DNA from: Candidatus Lucifugimonas marina
Lineage (GTDB): Bacteria; Chloroflexota; Dehalococcoidia; Lucifugimonadales; Lucifugimonadaceae
Length of the DNA: 64,000 bases
Assembly (NCBI GenBank): GCA_029593915.1
Contig: CP046147.1
Coordinates: forward strand, 434,001 to 498,000
Direction: 5' to 3'
Shown: piece after piece, positions 53,613 through 62,068 of the stretch
Position numbering within the stretch: position 1 is the first letter of the stretch
Layout: every line of letters begins with the position of its first letter
The notes under the pieces: model-generated
What the model saw: the letters and a program-made list of their open reading frames with translations, nothing else
Databases searched by the model: none
What the model was told of the DNA's origin: nothing
Translations under genes and position numbers: made by a program

Positions 53613-54770
53613 CTAGATTCCTCGGACAGTGCCTCCTGCTGAGGACACTTTCTTCAAAGGTGGGTGCGCAGCAATCTCAGCTTCGTTGAGTTCGAGTCCG
53701 AGTCCCGGCGCATCTGAAAGTTCCACGTAGCCGTCTTTCTGGCGTGTGAAGCCGTCGAGGACGGTGAAGTAGTGCTCGGTGTAAAACTCTGCGTGATATT
53801 CCTGAATTTCGAAGTTGATGATCGATGCGTCGAGGTGCATCTCGGCCATTGCGCCTACGGGTGAGCAGACGTTGTGGGGGGCCATCGTGATGTGCTTTGC
53901 TTCGGCGATGATGGCGATCTTCTTGAGTTCGGTAATTCCACCGGCATTTGCAATATCGGGCTGCAACACGTCGACTACGTGGCGGTCGACGATTTCGGCA
54001 AATGGGAATTTTGTGTAGAGACGTTCGCCTGTGGCGATTGGAATGTTTACCTTGTTTCGAACTTCCAAGAGCTCTGAAACTCGTTCCTGAGAAACGGGTT
54101 CTTCGTAGAAGAGAGGTCGGTACTCTTCGAGTCGCTTTCCGATCTGTATAGCGTTCATCACGTCGAACTTTGCGTGAGCTTCGACAAGAATATCTACGTA
54201 CGGTCCAACGGCTTCTCGTACTGCCGCCACTCGGTCTTCTGCGAGTTGTGCTTCTTTTAGAGACAACTTGTAGTAGTTGTGCTGGCCGAACGGATCGAAC
54301 TTGAGGGCGGTGTAACCCATGTCGACAACGACTTTGGCTTCTTCTGCGTTCTGCTCTGGAGTGCCCGGATTTGTGTACCAACCATTGGCGTAGACCCTGA
54401 TGCTCTTGCGGTGTGCACCGCCGAGTAGCTTCCACACAGGTTGACCCAGAATTTTACCTTTGAGGTCCCAGAGTGCGATGTCGATTCCCGAAAGGGCTGT
54501 CGATGCGATTCGACCTCCTCGTGCCTGGAAGTCTTGATATAGCGTGGTCCAGAGGACTTCGGATTCGAGCGGATCTTTCCCGACGAGGTGTTTTTCTACC
54601 ATCGACTCGATCATGCCCATCACGAGGTTGTCGTTCTCCATCGGAGAGGCATCGCCGATCCCGTATACGTTCGGATCGTCGGTGTTCAGCTTCACCAGCA
54701 GCCAGTTGCGCTGGGCGTTGTGGTGGTTTGCTGAAAACTGTCGAAATTCAACACTGGTAATTGCTGGCAT
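53613..54770 (-). CDS. Enolase-superfamily sugar-acid dehydratase (MR/MLE)
   Basis: A 385-aa mandelate racemase/muconate lactonizing enzyme family protein. The capping domain covers about 1-120 and the barrel follows. Metal and acid/base residues are in I-L-V-E-A-H near 200 (E-x-H, as in galactonate/mannonate dehydratases), F-Y-E-E-P-V near 222, A-T-G-E-R-L near 248 and M-A-P-H-N-V near 302 with the catalytic His. These suggest dehydration of an aldonic acid to a 2-keto-3-deoxy acid. It lies 90 bases upstream of the aldolase on the same strand, giving a two-step pathway. Confidence 0.9.
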   Translation of the reverse strand: MPAITSVEFRQFSANHHNAQRNWLLVKLNTDDPNVYGIGDASPMENDNLVMGMIESMVEKHLVGKDPLESEVLWTTLYQDFQARGGRIASTALSGIDIALWDLKGKILGQPVWKLLGGAHRKSIRVYANGWYTNPGTPEQNAEEAKVVVDMGYTALKFDPFGQHNYYKLSLKEAQLAEDRVAAVREAVGPYVDILVEAHAKFDVMNAIQIGKRLEEYRPLFYEEPVSQERVSELLEVRNKVNIPIATGERLYTKFPFAEIVDRHVVDVLQPDIANAGGITELKKIAIIAEAKHITMAPHNVCSPVGAMAEMHLDASIINFEIQEYHAEFYTEHYFTVLDGFTRQKDGYVELSDAPGLGLELNEAEIAAHPPLKKVSSAGGTVRGI

Positions 54771-54956
54771 TGGTTCTCTTATCTCTCAGAATTTTTTCTG
54801 CCTGAGAAGGTCGGTTCGGTTGATAGCCCGAAGTAAAAAGGCGTTCGCGGCGGGAGTATACGCCGGTTTGGGGCGAATGTTGGGGTTTGTGGTTACTTCG
54901 TTGGTAAAACGTCTGCGCTGAATTGTCTGGCACCTGGGGCAATACTCGCGAAGAAC

Positions 54957-55150
54957 TGTCGTCATCCCGACCGTAACGTTAGCGGAGCGGAGGGATCTGG
55001 TTCGTTACGTAGGAAACGAATGTGCAAGCGGGACAAATCCCTCTCCTATTCTGAACGTGTCTCCACTTTGGTTGAGAGGTTGTGTGGGCTGTTGGCGGAT
55101 GGGGTCAGCTAAGGCATCTCAGATCCCTCCGCTGGCGGTCGGGATGACGA
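54957..55150. repeat. Intergenic inverted repeat family C (large copy)
   Basis: The left arm (about 54957-54998) runs GTCATCCCGACCGTAACGTT then AGCGGAGCGGAGGGATCT. The right arm (about 55119-55150) runs AGATCCCTCCGCTGGCGGTC then GGGATGACGA. It occupies the middle of the 527-base gap 54771-55297 between two divergent genes. No gene was seen in the remainder. Confidence 0.8.
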
Positions 55151-55297
55151 TATTGGCTATTGGGGTTTGATTTGCTCAGTTGATGCTGCCACTCGGGTTT
55201 CTGTTGCGGCTATGATGCGGGTCGATCGAAAAATTTTGTCTTCATCTGCCTCCCTATGTGAACAGCTGAGGAATCCGTTACTTAAGGATCAAGAACT

Positions 55298-56338
55298 TTG
55301 GCTCGTGAATTTCGCCTTTGGGCGCTGTCGGATACGCACGTTGGAACCGAAATAAAGTTTGGTCGACGGTCGTTAGAAGAAGTCATTCAGCATGCTGAGG
55401 CATGGGAAGGGCACCCCAAAGGATTCGATATCGCTGTGAATCTTGGAGACTTTTCTGGATCTCAACTTCCTCCCGACGATGAAGAGGGCGAGTTAGTTGT
55501 TTCGCAGTACGCATCGGCAAAGCATCACGGTCGTGAGCATTTCTACGATGTGATCGGGAACCACGATGCCTCAGGTGTCGATGAACCGACTCAGTGGTGG
55601 TTCAAGAAGTGGATCGATCCGACCGGCGAAAGCACTGAGTTTTCGGGAATCGACAATTCGAAACGCCCGTATCCGACCACTGGCACATGGGAGAACTATT
55701 CGTTCGAGGTTGGCAACGTCGTCTTCTTGATGATGGCCGACAGAAACGATGGCGGTGCTCCGATAGGTCGTGGCGAGTTCGGCGGATATCCGGCGGGAGC
55801 TATCTCGGAAGAGACGTTCCTGTGGTGGACGAAGAAAGTGGCTGAGAACAAGGACAAGATCGTCATCTCAGCGCACCACCACATGATTAAAGAGACAACG
55901 GTTGCGTCTGGGCTAAACGAAGGTTGCGACGATGGCTACCACGGTCGGATGCCGGACGGTGGTGCGCCGGGATCATCGTTCATCTACTGGGTAGGTGGGC
56001 AAAAGGACTCAGGACGCATCGAGAATTTTCTCGAAGATAACAATCCGGCGATTGATTTGTGGCTCGGAGCACACACTCACACTCACCCGGACGACACGAC
56101 CGGTGGGCGGTCGCACGTCGAGCAGAAGTGGGGTGCGAACTTCGTGAATGTGTCGGCAGTTACTCGTTATCACGGGAAGCGGAATTCGATTCCTATGAGT
56201 CGTTTGTTTACGTTCACTGAGGGCTCGAACGAAGTGCGTGTTCAGTGCTATCTGCACACCGATCAATATGACGATCAGGGTTGGTATGCGCCTTCAGAGC
56301 GGACGATAAAGCTTCGCCACAATTTTGAGATGCCCTAA
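55298..56338 (+). CDS. Calcineurin-like metallophosphoesterase
   Basis: A 346-aa metallophosphoesterase. The five motifs appear in order: S-D-T-H-V-G near residue 11, N-L-G-D-F-S-G near 50, I-G-N-H-D-A near 87, S-A-H-H-H-M near 192 and G-A-H-T-H-T-H near 254. It binds two metals and cleaves phosphomono- or diesters; the substrate is unknown. The start is TTG 55298, with AAGGA upstream. No signal peptide is present. It opens the plus-strand part of the sugar-acid region. Confidence 0.88.
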   Translation: MAREFRLWALSDTHVGTEIKFGRRSLEEVIQHAEAWEGHPKGFDIAVNLGDFSGSQLPPDDEEGELVVSQYASAKHHGREHFYDVIGNHDASGVDEPTQWWFKKWIDPTGESTEFSGIDNSKRPYPTTGTWENYSFEVGNVVFLMMADRNDGGAPIGRGEFGGYPAGAISEETFLWWTKKVAENKDKIVISAHHHMIKETTVASGLNEGCDDGYHGRMPDGGAPGSSFIYWVGGQKDSGRIENFLEDNNPAIDLWLGAHTHTHPDDTTGGRSHVEQKWGANFVNVSAVTRYHGKRNSIPMSRLFTFTEGSNEVRVQCYLHTDQYDDQGWYAPSERTIKLRHNFEMP

Positions 56339-56370
56339 AGACGCTTTGCTACTGGCTAGTGCGAGCCAGA

Positions 56371-56492
56371 TGTCATCCTGAGGTTCTCGAAGGAGACACG
56401 TCGACGGACCCATACGCGCTTGTTCGATCTAGTTAATTAATTTGTGACGATTCTTGGCATCCTGTCGTCCTTCGAGAGCCTCAGGATGACAC
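56371..56492. repeat. Intergenic inverted repeat family A
   Basis: The left arm is TGTCATCCTGAGGTTCTCGA then AGGAGACACG (56371-56400). The right arm is CCTGTCGTCCTTCGAGAGCC then TCAGGATGACA (56461-56491). It lies between the metallophosphoesterase stop and the SDR start. The SDR frame reads back through the right arm, creating a false N-terminal extension. Confidence 0.85.
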
Positions 56493-56539
56493 TTTTGAAA
56501 CCGGTCTGTTGTTCGAAATTCACACTGGAACTAAAAATT

Positions 56540-57331
56540 ATGACTAAAACTATTCAGGAACTTTTTGATCTGACGGGTCGCACGGCGATAGTTACCGGTG
56601 GCGGCACGCATCTGGGTACGGCGTTTACTGAGGCTCTGACTGATCTTGGGGCGAAGGTTTATATCGCTTCGAGACGGGCGGAACTTTGTGAGGAAGTCGC
56701 TGAAAGGCTAAGTGGTGAAGGCAGGGACGTCACTGCGATGGGATGCGACGTTACCGAGGAATCGCAGGTCGATGCGTTAGTTGATCGGGTGATGAACGAG
56801 ACCGGTCGACTGGATATTGCTGTGTGCAACGCAGGTGGTTCGTTCACAACGAGCTATCCGCCAGATGGTGATGTCGACGAGTTCAAACGAACGCTTGATG
56901 TGAATCTGACAGGGACGTACATAACGGCACAGTCGGCAGGACGTGCGATGATTCCGGCGAAGAGCGGCTCTATCATCACGCTTGGTTCGATTGGTGCGAC
57001 GCTTGCGATGGATACCCGTATCTACAACTCTGAGTTTCAGCGCTCAGGACCACCTTATCTTGCCGCCAAAGGAGGGGTGCTGAACCTGACCAGAGCACTT
57101 GCCGCCGAATATGGCGAGTACGGCGTAACTGCGAACTGCATTTCGCCTGGGCAGATCCCTCGAATCGATACGAATGCCGATCAGGTCGAGACATTCCGCA
57201 AGATGATTCCGCTTCAGCGGACTGGTTTATCTCAGGACTTGAAAGGGACTGTAGCGCTGTTGGCTTCCGATGCGGGAGCGTGGATTACCGGCCAGGAATT
57301 TCGGGTCGATGGTGGTTGGTCGATCTGGTAA
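56540..57331 (+). CDS. SDR-family oxidoreductase
   Basis: A 263-aa classical short-chain dehydrogenase/reductase. The NAD(P)-binding motif is T-G-G-G-T-H-L-G near residue 17, N-A-G-G near 95, the catalytic Ser in L-G-S-I-G near 145 and Tyr/Lys in Y-L-A-A-K near 172. The C-terminus G-Q-E-F-R-V-D-G-G-W is typical. ATG 56540 is chosen; the frame extends to 56444 only by translating repeat family A. Its setting suggests oxidation of a sugar or hydroxy-acid. The exact substrate is unknown. Confidence 0.92.
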   Translation: MTKTIQELFDLTGRTAIVTGGGTHLGTAFTEALTDLGAKVYIASRRAELCEEVAERLSGEGRDVTAMGCDVTEESQVDALVDRVMNETGRLDIAVCNAGGSFTTSYPPDGDVDEFKRTLDVNLTGTYITAQSAGRAMIPAKSGSIITLGSIGATLAMDTRIYNSEFQRSGPPYLAAKGGVLNLTRALAAEYGEYGVTANCISPGQIPRIDTNADQVETFRKMIPLQRTGLSQDLKGTVALLASDAGAWITGQEFRVDGGWSIW

Positions 57332-57383
57332 GCGTGCCAGCGGTCTAGTCGCGTCGAACGATTCGGAGCGAGTTAAAGCCAAG

Positions 57384-57513
57384 TGTCATCCTGAGGTTCT
57401 CGAAGGAGGCAGGAAGGCACACGACTTCGAACCCTTCATTACTAGAAGGCGCGTCCATGGCAGGGCCGAGCGGCGTGTCTCCTTCGAGAGCCTAAGGATG
57501 ACATTTTCTAGGA
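57384..57513. repeat. Intergenic inverted repeat family A
   Basis: The left arm starts TGTCATCCTGAGGTTCTCGA (57384) and the right arm ends CTTCGAGAGCCTAAGGATGA (about 57513). It fills the convergent gap between the SDR and DapA-like genes, a suitable place for a bidirectional terminator. Confidence 0.85.
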
Positions 57514-57553
57514 TGTTGGGTTTGGCGAGAATTTTCTCCGGGTCTGGATAGAC

Positions 57554-58447
57554 CTAGATCAATTTCGCCTGTTGCATCGCTGTTCGAATGATTTCTCGTT
57601 CGGCGTCGGAGACTGGTGCGTTTGGTGAGCGTGGTGCACCGCCGTCGTATCCAAGCAGATCGAGCGCAGCTTTGATTCCGGCGGCTCCACGGTCAAGAAT
57701 CTGGTAGTCGGCTTCGATGATTCGAGTTTGAATCTCTTGAGCAGCTGCCAGATCGCCGTTCATAACGTTTGAGATGATCTGATGAACCTCACCCGGTCCT
57801 ACGTTTCCAAACATCAGGCACGCACCGTTCGCTCCGATGGCACTCATAGCGAGAACGATCAGTCCGTTGCCAAGCCAGAATGGCTTGTCGGTGGTTACGA
57901 AATTACGAACGCGAGCTTCGAATCGCACGTTGCCCGAGGCGATGTAGCCGAAGACGTTATCGAGATCGATTAGGTCGCCGATAACCTCTGCTGGTGCTCC
58001 AACTGGTGCATCTCCACCGGCGAACTGACCGGGCGCCATCTGGTGGATGATCATCACCGGGGCAGGCACACGAGGTACCACCTGCTCGAAGTAGCTGGTC
58101 ACGTCTTTAGCGAGGCGTGGGATTCGGATTCGAATCATCTCCGCACCGGCTTCAACGAGGTCTTCCGACATGCGGATGGTTTCAGTCACCGACGAAGTGT
58201 CGACTCCACCAACGATGAACTTTTCGCCATTACGAGCGGCGTTTACGGTGCGGACGATGTCGAGTCGTTCGGTTTCAGATAGAAATTGTTCCTCACCGTT
58301 TTCCGAGTTCAGAACGAATCCCGAGAGCGGCGTCTTCAGCCACTTCTCGACATTGCGTTCAATCGCTGCGTGGTCGACTGAATCATCGGCCTTGAACGGA
58401 GTAGGGCTAGGGGCGACAACGATTGGGTTGGAAGTTGGGATTGGCAT
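57554..58447 (-). CDS. DapA/NanA-family protein lacking the Schiff-base lysine
   Basis: A 297-aa protein of the dihydrodipicolinate synthase/N-acetylneuraminate lyase family (N-terminal P-S-P-T-P-F-K, then N-S-E-N-G-E near residue 48, where active enzymes have G-T-T-G-E). The usual catalytic Tyr (Y-N-x-P) is replaced in I-I-H-Q-M-A-P, and the Schiff-base Lys of G-I-K-E is absent in F-G-Y-I-A-S-G-N. The barrel is otherwise complete. It may be an aldolase with altered chemistry or non-catalytic. ATG 58447 is chosen over the open frame to 58540. It is surrounded by dehydratase genes. Confidence 0.82.
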   Translation of the reverse strand: MPIPTSNPIVVAPSPTPFKADDSVDHAAIERNVEKWLKTPLSGFVLNSENGEEQFLSETERLDIVRTVNAARNGEKFIVGGVDTSSVTETIRMSEDLVEAGAEMIRIRIPRLAKDVTSYFEQVVPRVPAPVMIIHQMAPGQFAGGDAPVGAPAEVIGDLIDLDNVFGYIASGNVRFEARVRNFVTTDKPFWLGNGLIVLAMSAIGANGACLMFGNVGPGEVHQIISNVMNGDLAAAQEIQTRIIEADYQILDRGAAGIKAALDLLGYDGGAPRSPNAPVSDAEREIIRTAMQQAKLI

Positions 58448-58519
58448 TTTTCTGAAAGTTCTTAGTTGATCGAGATTTTTAGTTCGCATGAAATTGTGAT
58501 TCATACGGGATAGCAAAAT

Positions 58520-58592
58520 CGTCATCCTGAGTTCGTACAAGGATCGATGATACGTGCTTCGATGTCTCCTTCGAGAGCCTCAGGATGGCATT
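58520..58592. repeat. Intergenic inverted repeat family A (short copy)
   Basis: The left arm is GTCATCCTGAGTTCGTACAA then GGA, from about 58521. The right arm is TCTCCTTCGAGAGCCTCAGG then ATGGCA, to 58590. The interior is shorter than in the other copies. It lies upstream of the DapA-like gene. Confidence 0.8.
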
Positions 58593-58638
58593 GTGTGGTT
58601 GGTTTCTGGTCGGATCGTACCCTGCGAATTGAGACCGG

Positions 58639-59781
58639 CTACTGATCGATCACGCTACCGTCGGCGTGAAGTCGGGTTATGACTTCTCGAGGGGTTTCTG
58701 GGCAGTTTTCTATTGCACCTGGTTTTAGTTCGAGTCCGATACCTGGTGCATCCGAGATCGTTAGATAGCCGTTGCCGTCGTGCTCTGCCATGCCGGTAAC
58801 CATGTTCGACTTTGGCGGCACATCTTCGCCGATTGGGTACTCCTGAAGAGCAAAGTTCGGTGCAGTGGCTGCGATCTGCAGACATGCTGCGGTTGAAACA
58901 GGTGAAAGCGGGTTATGCGGAACGACTCCAACGTGACGAGCTTCGGCAAGTGCTGCGATTTTTCGACCTCCGGAAATACCACCAACGAGACAAACGTCCG
59001 GGCGAACGTACTGCACGGCGTTTTTCGATAGAGCCATCTCGAACTCCCAGATCGACGAATAGCGCTCGCCGGTTGCGATTGGGATGTTGATTTTGCTTGC
59101 CACGTACTCCATCTCGTCGAAATTGTCTGGAGTAACAGGGTCTTCGAAGAAGTAAGGGTGGAACTCTTCGATACCGAGGCCAAGCTGAACCGCTTCGGTC
59201 GGGGTCATTCGTCGATGGATTTCGATACAGAGATCGACTCCCGTGCCTACGGCTTCTCGGTAGCCTCGAACTGTTTCGATAGCGTCGCCGATTTTGTCGG
59301 CATGCGTCTTGAAATATGGAACGTCGCGATCTTCGTCCAAGAACGGTGTCAGGTGGCCCACCGCTGTGAATCCACGCTCTTTCGCATCGACGATTCCTTC
59401 AGTGAGAACCTCCGTGGTGTCGCCAAAAACGTGGTAGTAGACACGGGCCTTATCACGAACTTTTCCGCCGAGAAGCTGGTGGACTGGAGTATCGAAGTGC
59501 TTGCCCATGATGTCCCACAGGGCGATATCGATTGCACTTAGCGCACCCATGATTGCGGCACCGCGGAAGTGAGAGAAGCGGTACATGTATTGCCAGTGAT
59601 GTTCGATACGAAGAGGGTCTTCACCTACAAGATATCGGCCAAATTTTTCGATAGCCGATTTTGAAGCTTCGAGAAAGCCCCATGCACCCGATTCTCCAAG
59701 TCCGGTAATGCCGGCATCGGTTTCGACCTGCACAAGTAGGTATCGGTCGAGCATTAGCGGGGTAACTTTTGTAATTTTCAT
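58639..59781 (-). CDS. Enolase-superfamily sugar-acid dehydratase (MR/MLE), second copy
   Basis: A 380-aa MR/MLE-family protein, clearly divergent from the one at 53613. The active-site set is L-C-I-E-I-H near residue 190 (E-x-H), F-F-E-D-P-V near 218, A-T-G-E-R-Y near 244 and V-V-P-H-N-P near 297. Aldonic-acid dehydration is the likely reaction. The N-terminal capping domain differs, so a different substrate is expected. It lies upstream of the DapA-like gene on the same strand and divergent from the PIG-L deacetylase. Confidence 0.9.
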   Translation of the reverse strand: MKITKVTPLMLDRYLLVQVETDAGITGLGESGAWGFLEASKSAIEKFGRYLVGEDPLRIEHHWQYMYRFSHFRGAAIMGALSAIDIALWDIMGKHFDTPVHQLLGGKVRDKARVYYHVFGDTTEVLTEGIVDAKERGFTAVGHLTPFLDEDRDVPYFKTHADKIGDAIETVRGYREAVGTGVDLCIEIHRRMTPTEAVQLGLGIEEFHPYFFEDPVTPDNFDEMEYVASKINIPIATGERYSSIWEFEMALSKNAVQYVRPDVCLVGGISGGRKIAALAEARHVGVVPHNPLSPVSTAACLQIAATAPNFALQEYPIGEDVPPKSNMVTGMAEHDGNGYLTISDAPGIGLELKPGAIENCPETPREVITRLHADGSVIDQ

Positions 59782-59960
59782 TAGGAAGCCAGCTTCGTTT
59801 TTCTAGTCGATTTTCGCTAAATGCGATTCGGCAAGATTTGTTTTGGTTATGACGGGGGCGATAGTAAGCTCGAAGCGGCGATTCCGCTACGGTGTATCGT
59901 TGATACGTTTGGGATTGATCGACGAATGGTCAGGTTCGAGAAAATTAGTTGGGGGCTTTT

Positions 59961-60830
59961 GTGGCATCAGATAGCAAGACCGTGAATTCAGAACGAAGAT
60001 TACTGTGCGTCGTGGCTCATCCTGATGACGAAACGTTCGGTTCTGGGTCTACGCTTATCAAGTATGCCGCCGAAGGTGCATCGGTATTCACCTCTTGCGC
60101 CACCCGTGGTGATGTTGGTGAGATTGCTGATCGTTCCGACGCGACTCCCGAGACTCTTTCAGCAGTTCGTGAGCAGGAGTACTACGACGCTGGCAAGGTG
60201 ATGGGCGTCAAGCAGAGCATTCTGTATGGATTCCGCGATTCAGGCATGGCTGGATCGCCCGACAACGATCATCCTAATGCTTACATCAAAGTGCCTATGG
60301 ATGAAGTGGTGGCGAAAGTGGTCGATACCATTCGCGAGCTGAAGCCTCAGGTGGTTTTCACGTTCGATGAGGGTGGCGGCTACGGGCACCCGGATCACAT
60401 TCATGCTTCTGAGGCAACGAAGCTTGCATACTTTGCTGCTGGCGATCCTTCCTATGAAGGTTCAACCCTTGAACCGTGGAAGCCTTCGAAGCTGTATTAC
60501 CACGGCTTTCCTCGTTCGATGATGAGAAAGTGGTTCGCCGCTTTTGCAGAGGCTGATCCCGACTCGGATTTGGCGAAACTTGATCCGGAGGAGATGGGGG
60601 TTCCAGACGAAACGCTGACTACCGAACTCGACATCTCTGCGCACGCTGAAACCAGACGGAAGGCGATCGAGGTTCATCAAACGCAGTATTCGCCGCTAGA
60701 CCGGATGCCGAGTCCAGAGCTGGAGGCTGATTTCTTGAATACCGACTTCTTTATTCGAGTCGATCCGCCATTGGCAGATGGCGAATCAGGGATTGTCGAG
60801 ACTGATCTGTTTGAAGGGCTTGGAATTTAG
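59961..60830 (+). CDS. PIG-L family deacetylase (LmbE-like)
   Basis: A 289-aa zinc-dependent N-acetyl hydrolase of the LmbE/PIG-L family. The metal site is A-H-P-D-D-E near residue 21, and the third ligand lies in G-H-P-D-H-I-H near 137. Family members remove acetyl groups from N-acetylglucosamine conjugates (mycothiol, bacillithiol, GPI) or other amino sugars. The start is GTG 59961, with GGGGG five bases upstream, preferred to TTG 59949. Its end overlaps the convergent MFS gene by four bases. Confidence 0.9.
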   Translation: MASDSKTVNSERRLLCVVAHPDDETFGSGSTLIKYAAEGASVFTSCATRGDVGEIADRSDATPETLSAVREQEYYDAGKVMGVKQSILYGFRDSGMAGSPDNDHPNAYIKVPMDEVVAKVVDTIRELKPQVVFTFDEGGGYGHPDHIHASEATKLAYFAAGDPSYEGSTLEPWKPSKLYYHGFPRSMMRKWFAAFAEADPDSDLAKLDPEEMGVPDETLTTELDISAHAETRRKAIEVHQTQYSPLDRMPSPELEADFLNTDFFIRVDPPLADGESGIVETDLFEGLGI

Positions 60831-62068
60831 GCTTTTCGAAGCTCTTTCGAGAGCAGTAACGCGATTACAGCCACCGGAGTTCCTAGTAGCGCGCTTGTAA
60901 CGAGTGCTTCTTCGTTGCCGATCCATTCCGCAACGGCTCCACCGAATAGCCAACCTACTGAGAATAGTCCCATCGAGGTTACGAACAGGCTCATAACTCT
61001 GGCGCGCATTTCTTTCTGAGCAGCCTGCTGGAACATGGTTAGCACCGATGTCACCCAGGGCATGGAAATCAGTCCCATAGCGAATAGTGCAGCAAGGCTT
61101 ACAGGGACCGAACGTGAGTACCCGAACACGACCATGCCTATGTCCCAAACCAGCCCCATTGAGACCATCACATAGGCGCGCCGTCTGTGGATTCCTGTAA
61201 TTGAAATTACGATGGCTCCGATCAGAGTTCCGGCACCGAAGACGCCTCCCATCAGACCGAATCCTGTTGGTCCGATTTCAAGGATTTCTTCGGCGTAGAT
61301 TGGCATGAGAGGGAAAATCGCTACACCGAATATGTTCTGCGCAGCCACAAGCACTGTTAGCCAGCGGAGAGGCGGTGTGTTACGGGCGTAGCGGAGACCG
61401 GCAGAAAACTGGTTTGTGAACGAAGTTTTCTCAAGCGGATCAGCTGAGTCTGTTTCGACCGGAGCTGTTCGTTCTGGCTCTCGGATTCGAAATAGCAGCG
61501 TGACGCCGATGAGATTTCCTACGACCACCAGCCAATATGCCGTGTGAGTTCCCGACGAGGCGATTACTACTCCTGTGATTACAGGACCGATCATTTCACC
61601 GGTAGTTTGTGCCACTGACAGGATTCCGTTCGCGTTCGACAATCGTTCAGATGGAACGATATCGGCGATTAGCGCGTAGTAAGCGGGGCTGTAGAGCGAA
61701 TATGAGATCCCTCCGAATATCGCCAGTGCGACCATGTGCCACGGCACCAGCGTATCGGTGACGATTAGCAACCCCGTTGCACCAGATGCCGCTGCCGTTA
61801 GCAGTCCGGCTGCGAACATCAGCTTTCGTCTATCGAATCGATCAGCGATCACCCCGCCGAACATCGGCAGGATGAGGATGGGGATTGCTCGCACACCGGC
61901 CACCAGTCCGATCCATAGTGGTGAGTGTGTGAGTTCGAGAACTACCCAGGATGCGGCGGCTCCGCGTATAAAAATTCCAAGATCGAATATCGCCTGACTC
62001 AGGATCAGGGCGCGGAACTGGGCATCGGCAAGAACTTCAAGCGATTTTGGGCGGAATTTCGAACGCAT
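60827..62068 (-). CDS. MFS transporter
   Basis: A 413-aa major facilitator with about 12 helices. Motif A appears between helices 2 and 3 as G-V-I-A-D-R-F-D-R-R-K near residue 75. The general pattern (enterobactin-exporter EntS-like, with a long central loop) suggests a drug or metabolite exporter. ATG 62068 immediately follows the HAD gene stop at 62069, so the genes are coupled. The substrate is not known. Confidence 0.9.
   Translation of the reverse strand: MRSKFRPKSLEVLADAQFRALILSQAIFDLGIFIRGAAASWVVLELTHSPLWIGLVAGVRAIPILILPMFGGVIADRFDRRKLMFAAGLLTAAASGATGLLIVTDTLVPWHMVALAIFGGISYSLYSPAYYALIADIVPSERLSNANGILSVAQTTGEMIGPVITGVVIASSGTHTAYWLVVVGNLIGVTLLFRIREPERTAPVETDSADPLEKTSFTNQFSAGLRYARNTPPLRWLTVLVAAQNIFGVAIFPLMPIYAEEILEIGPTGFGLMGGVFGAGTLIGAIVISITGIHRRRAYVMVSMGLVWDIGMVVFGYSRSVPVSLAALFAMGLISMPWVTSVLTMFQQAAQKEMRARVMSLFVTSMGLFSVGWLFGGAVAEWIGNEEALVTSALLGTPVAVIALLLSKELRKA

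Noticed and set aside
53677-54435. 252-codon minus-strand frame inside the MR/MLE gene
   Set aside because: Alternate-frame shadow of a conserved enzyme, extremely Arg/Ser-rich with no recognisable motif.
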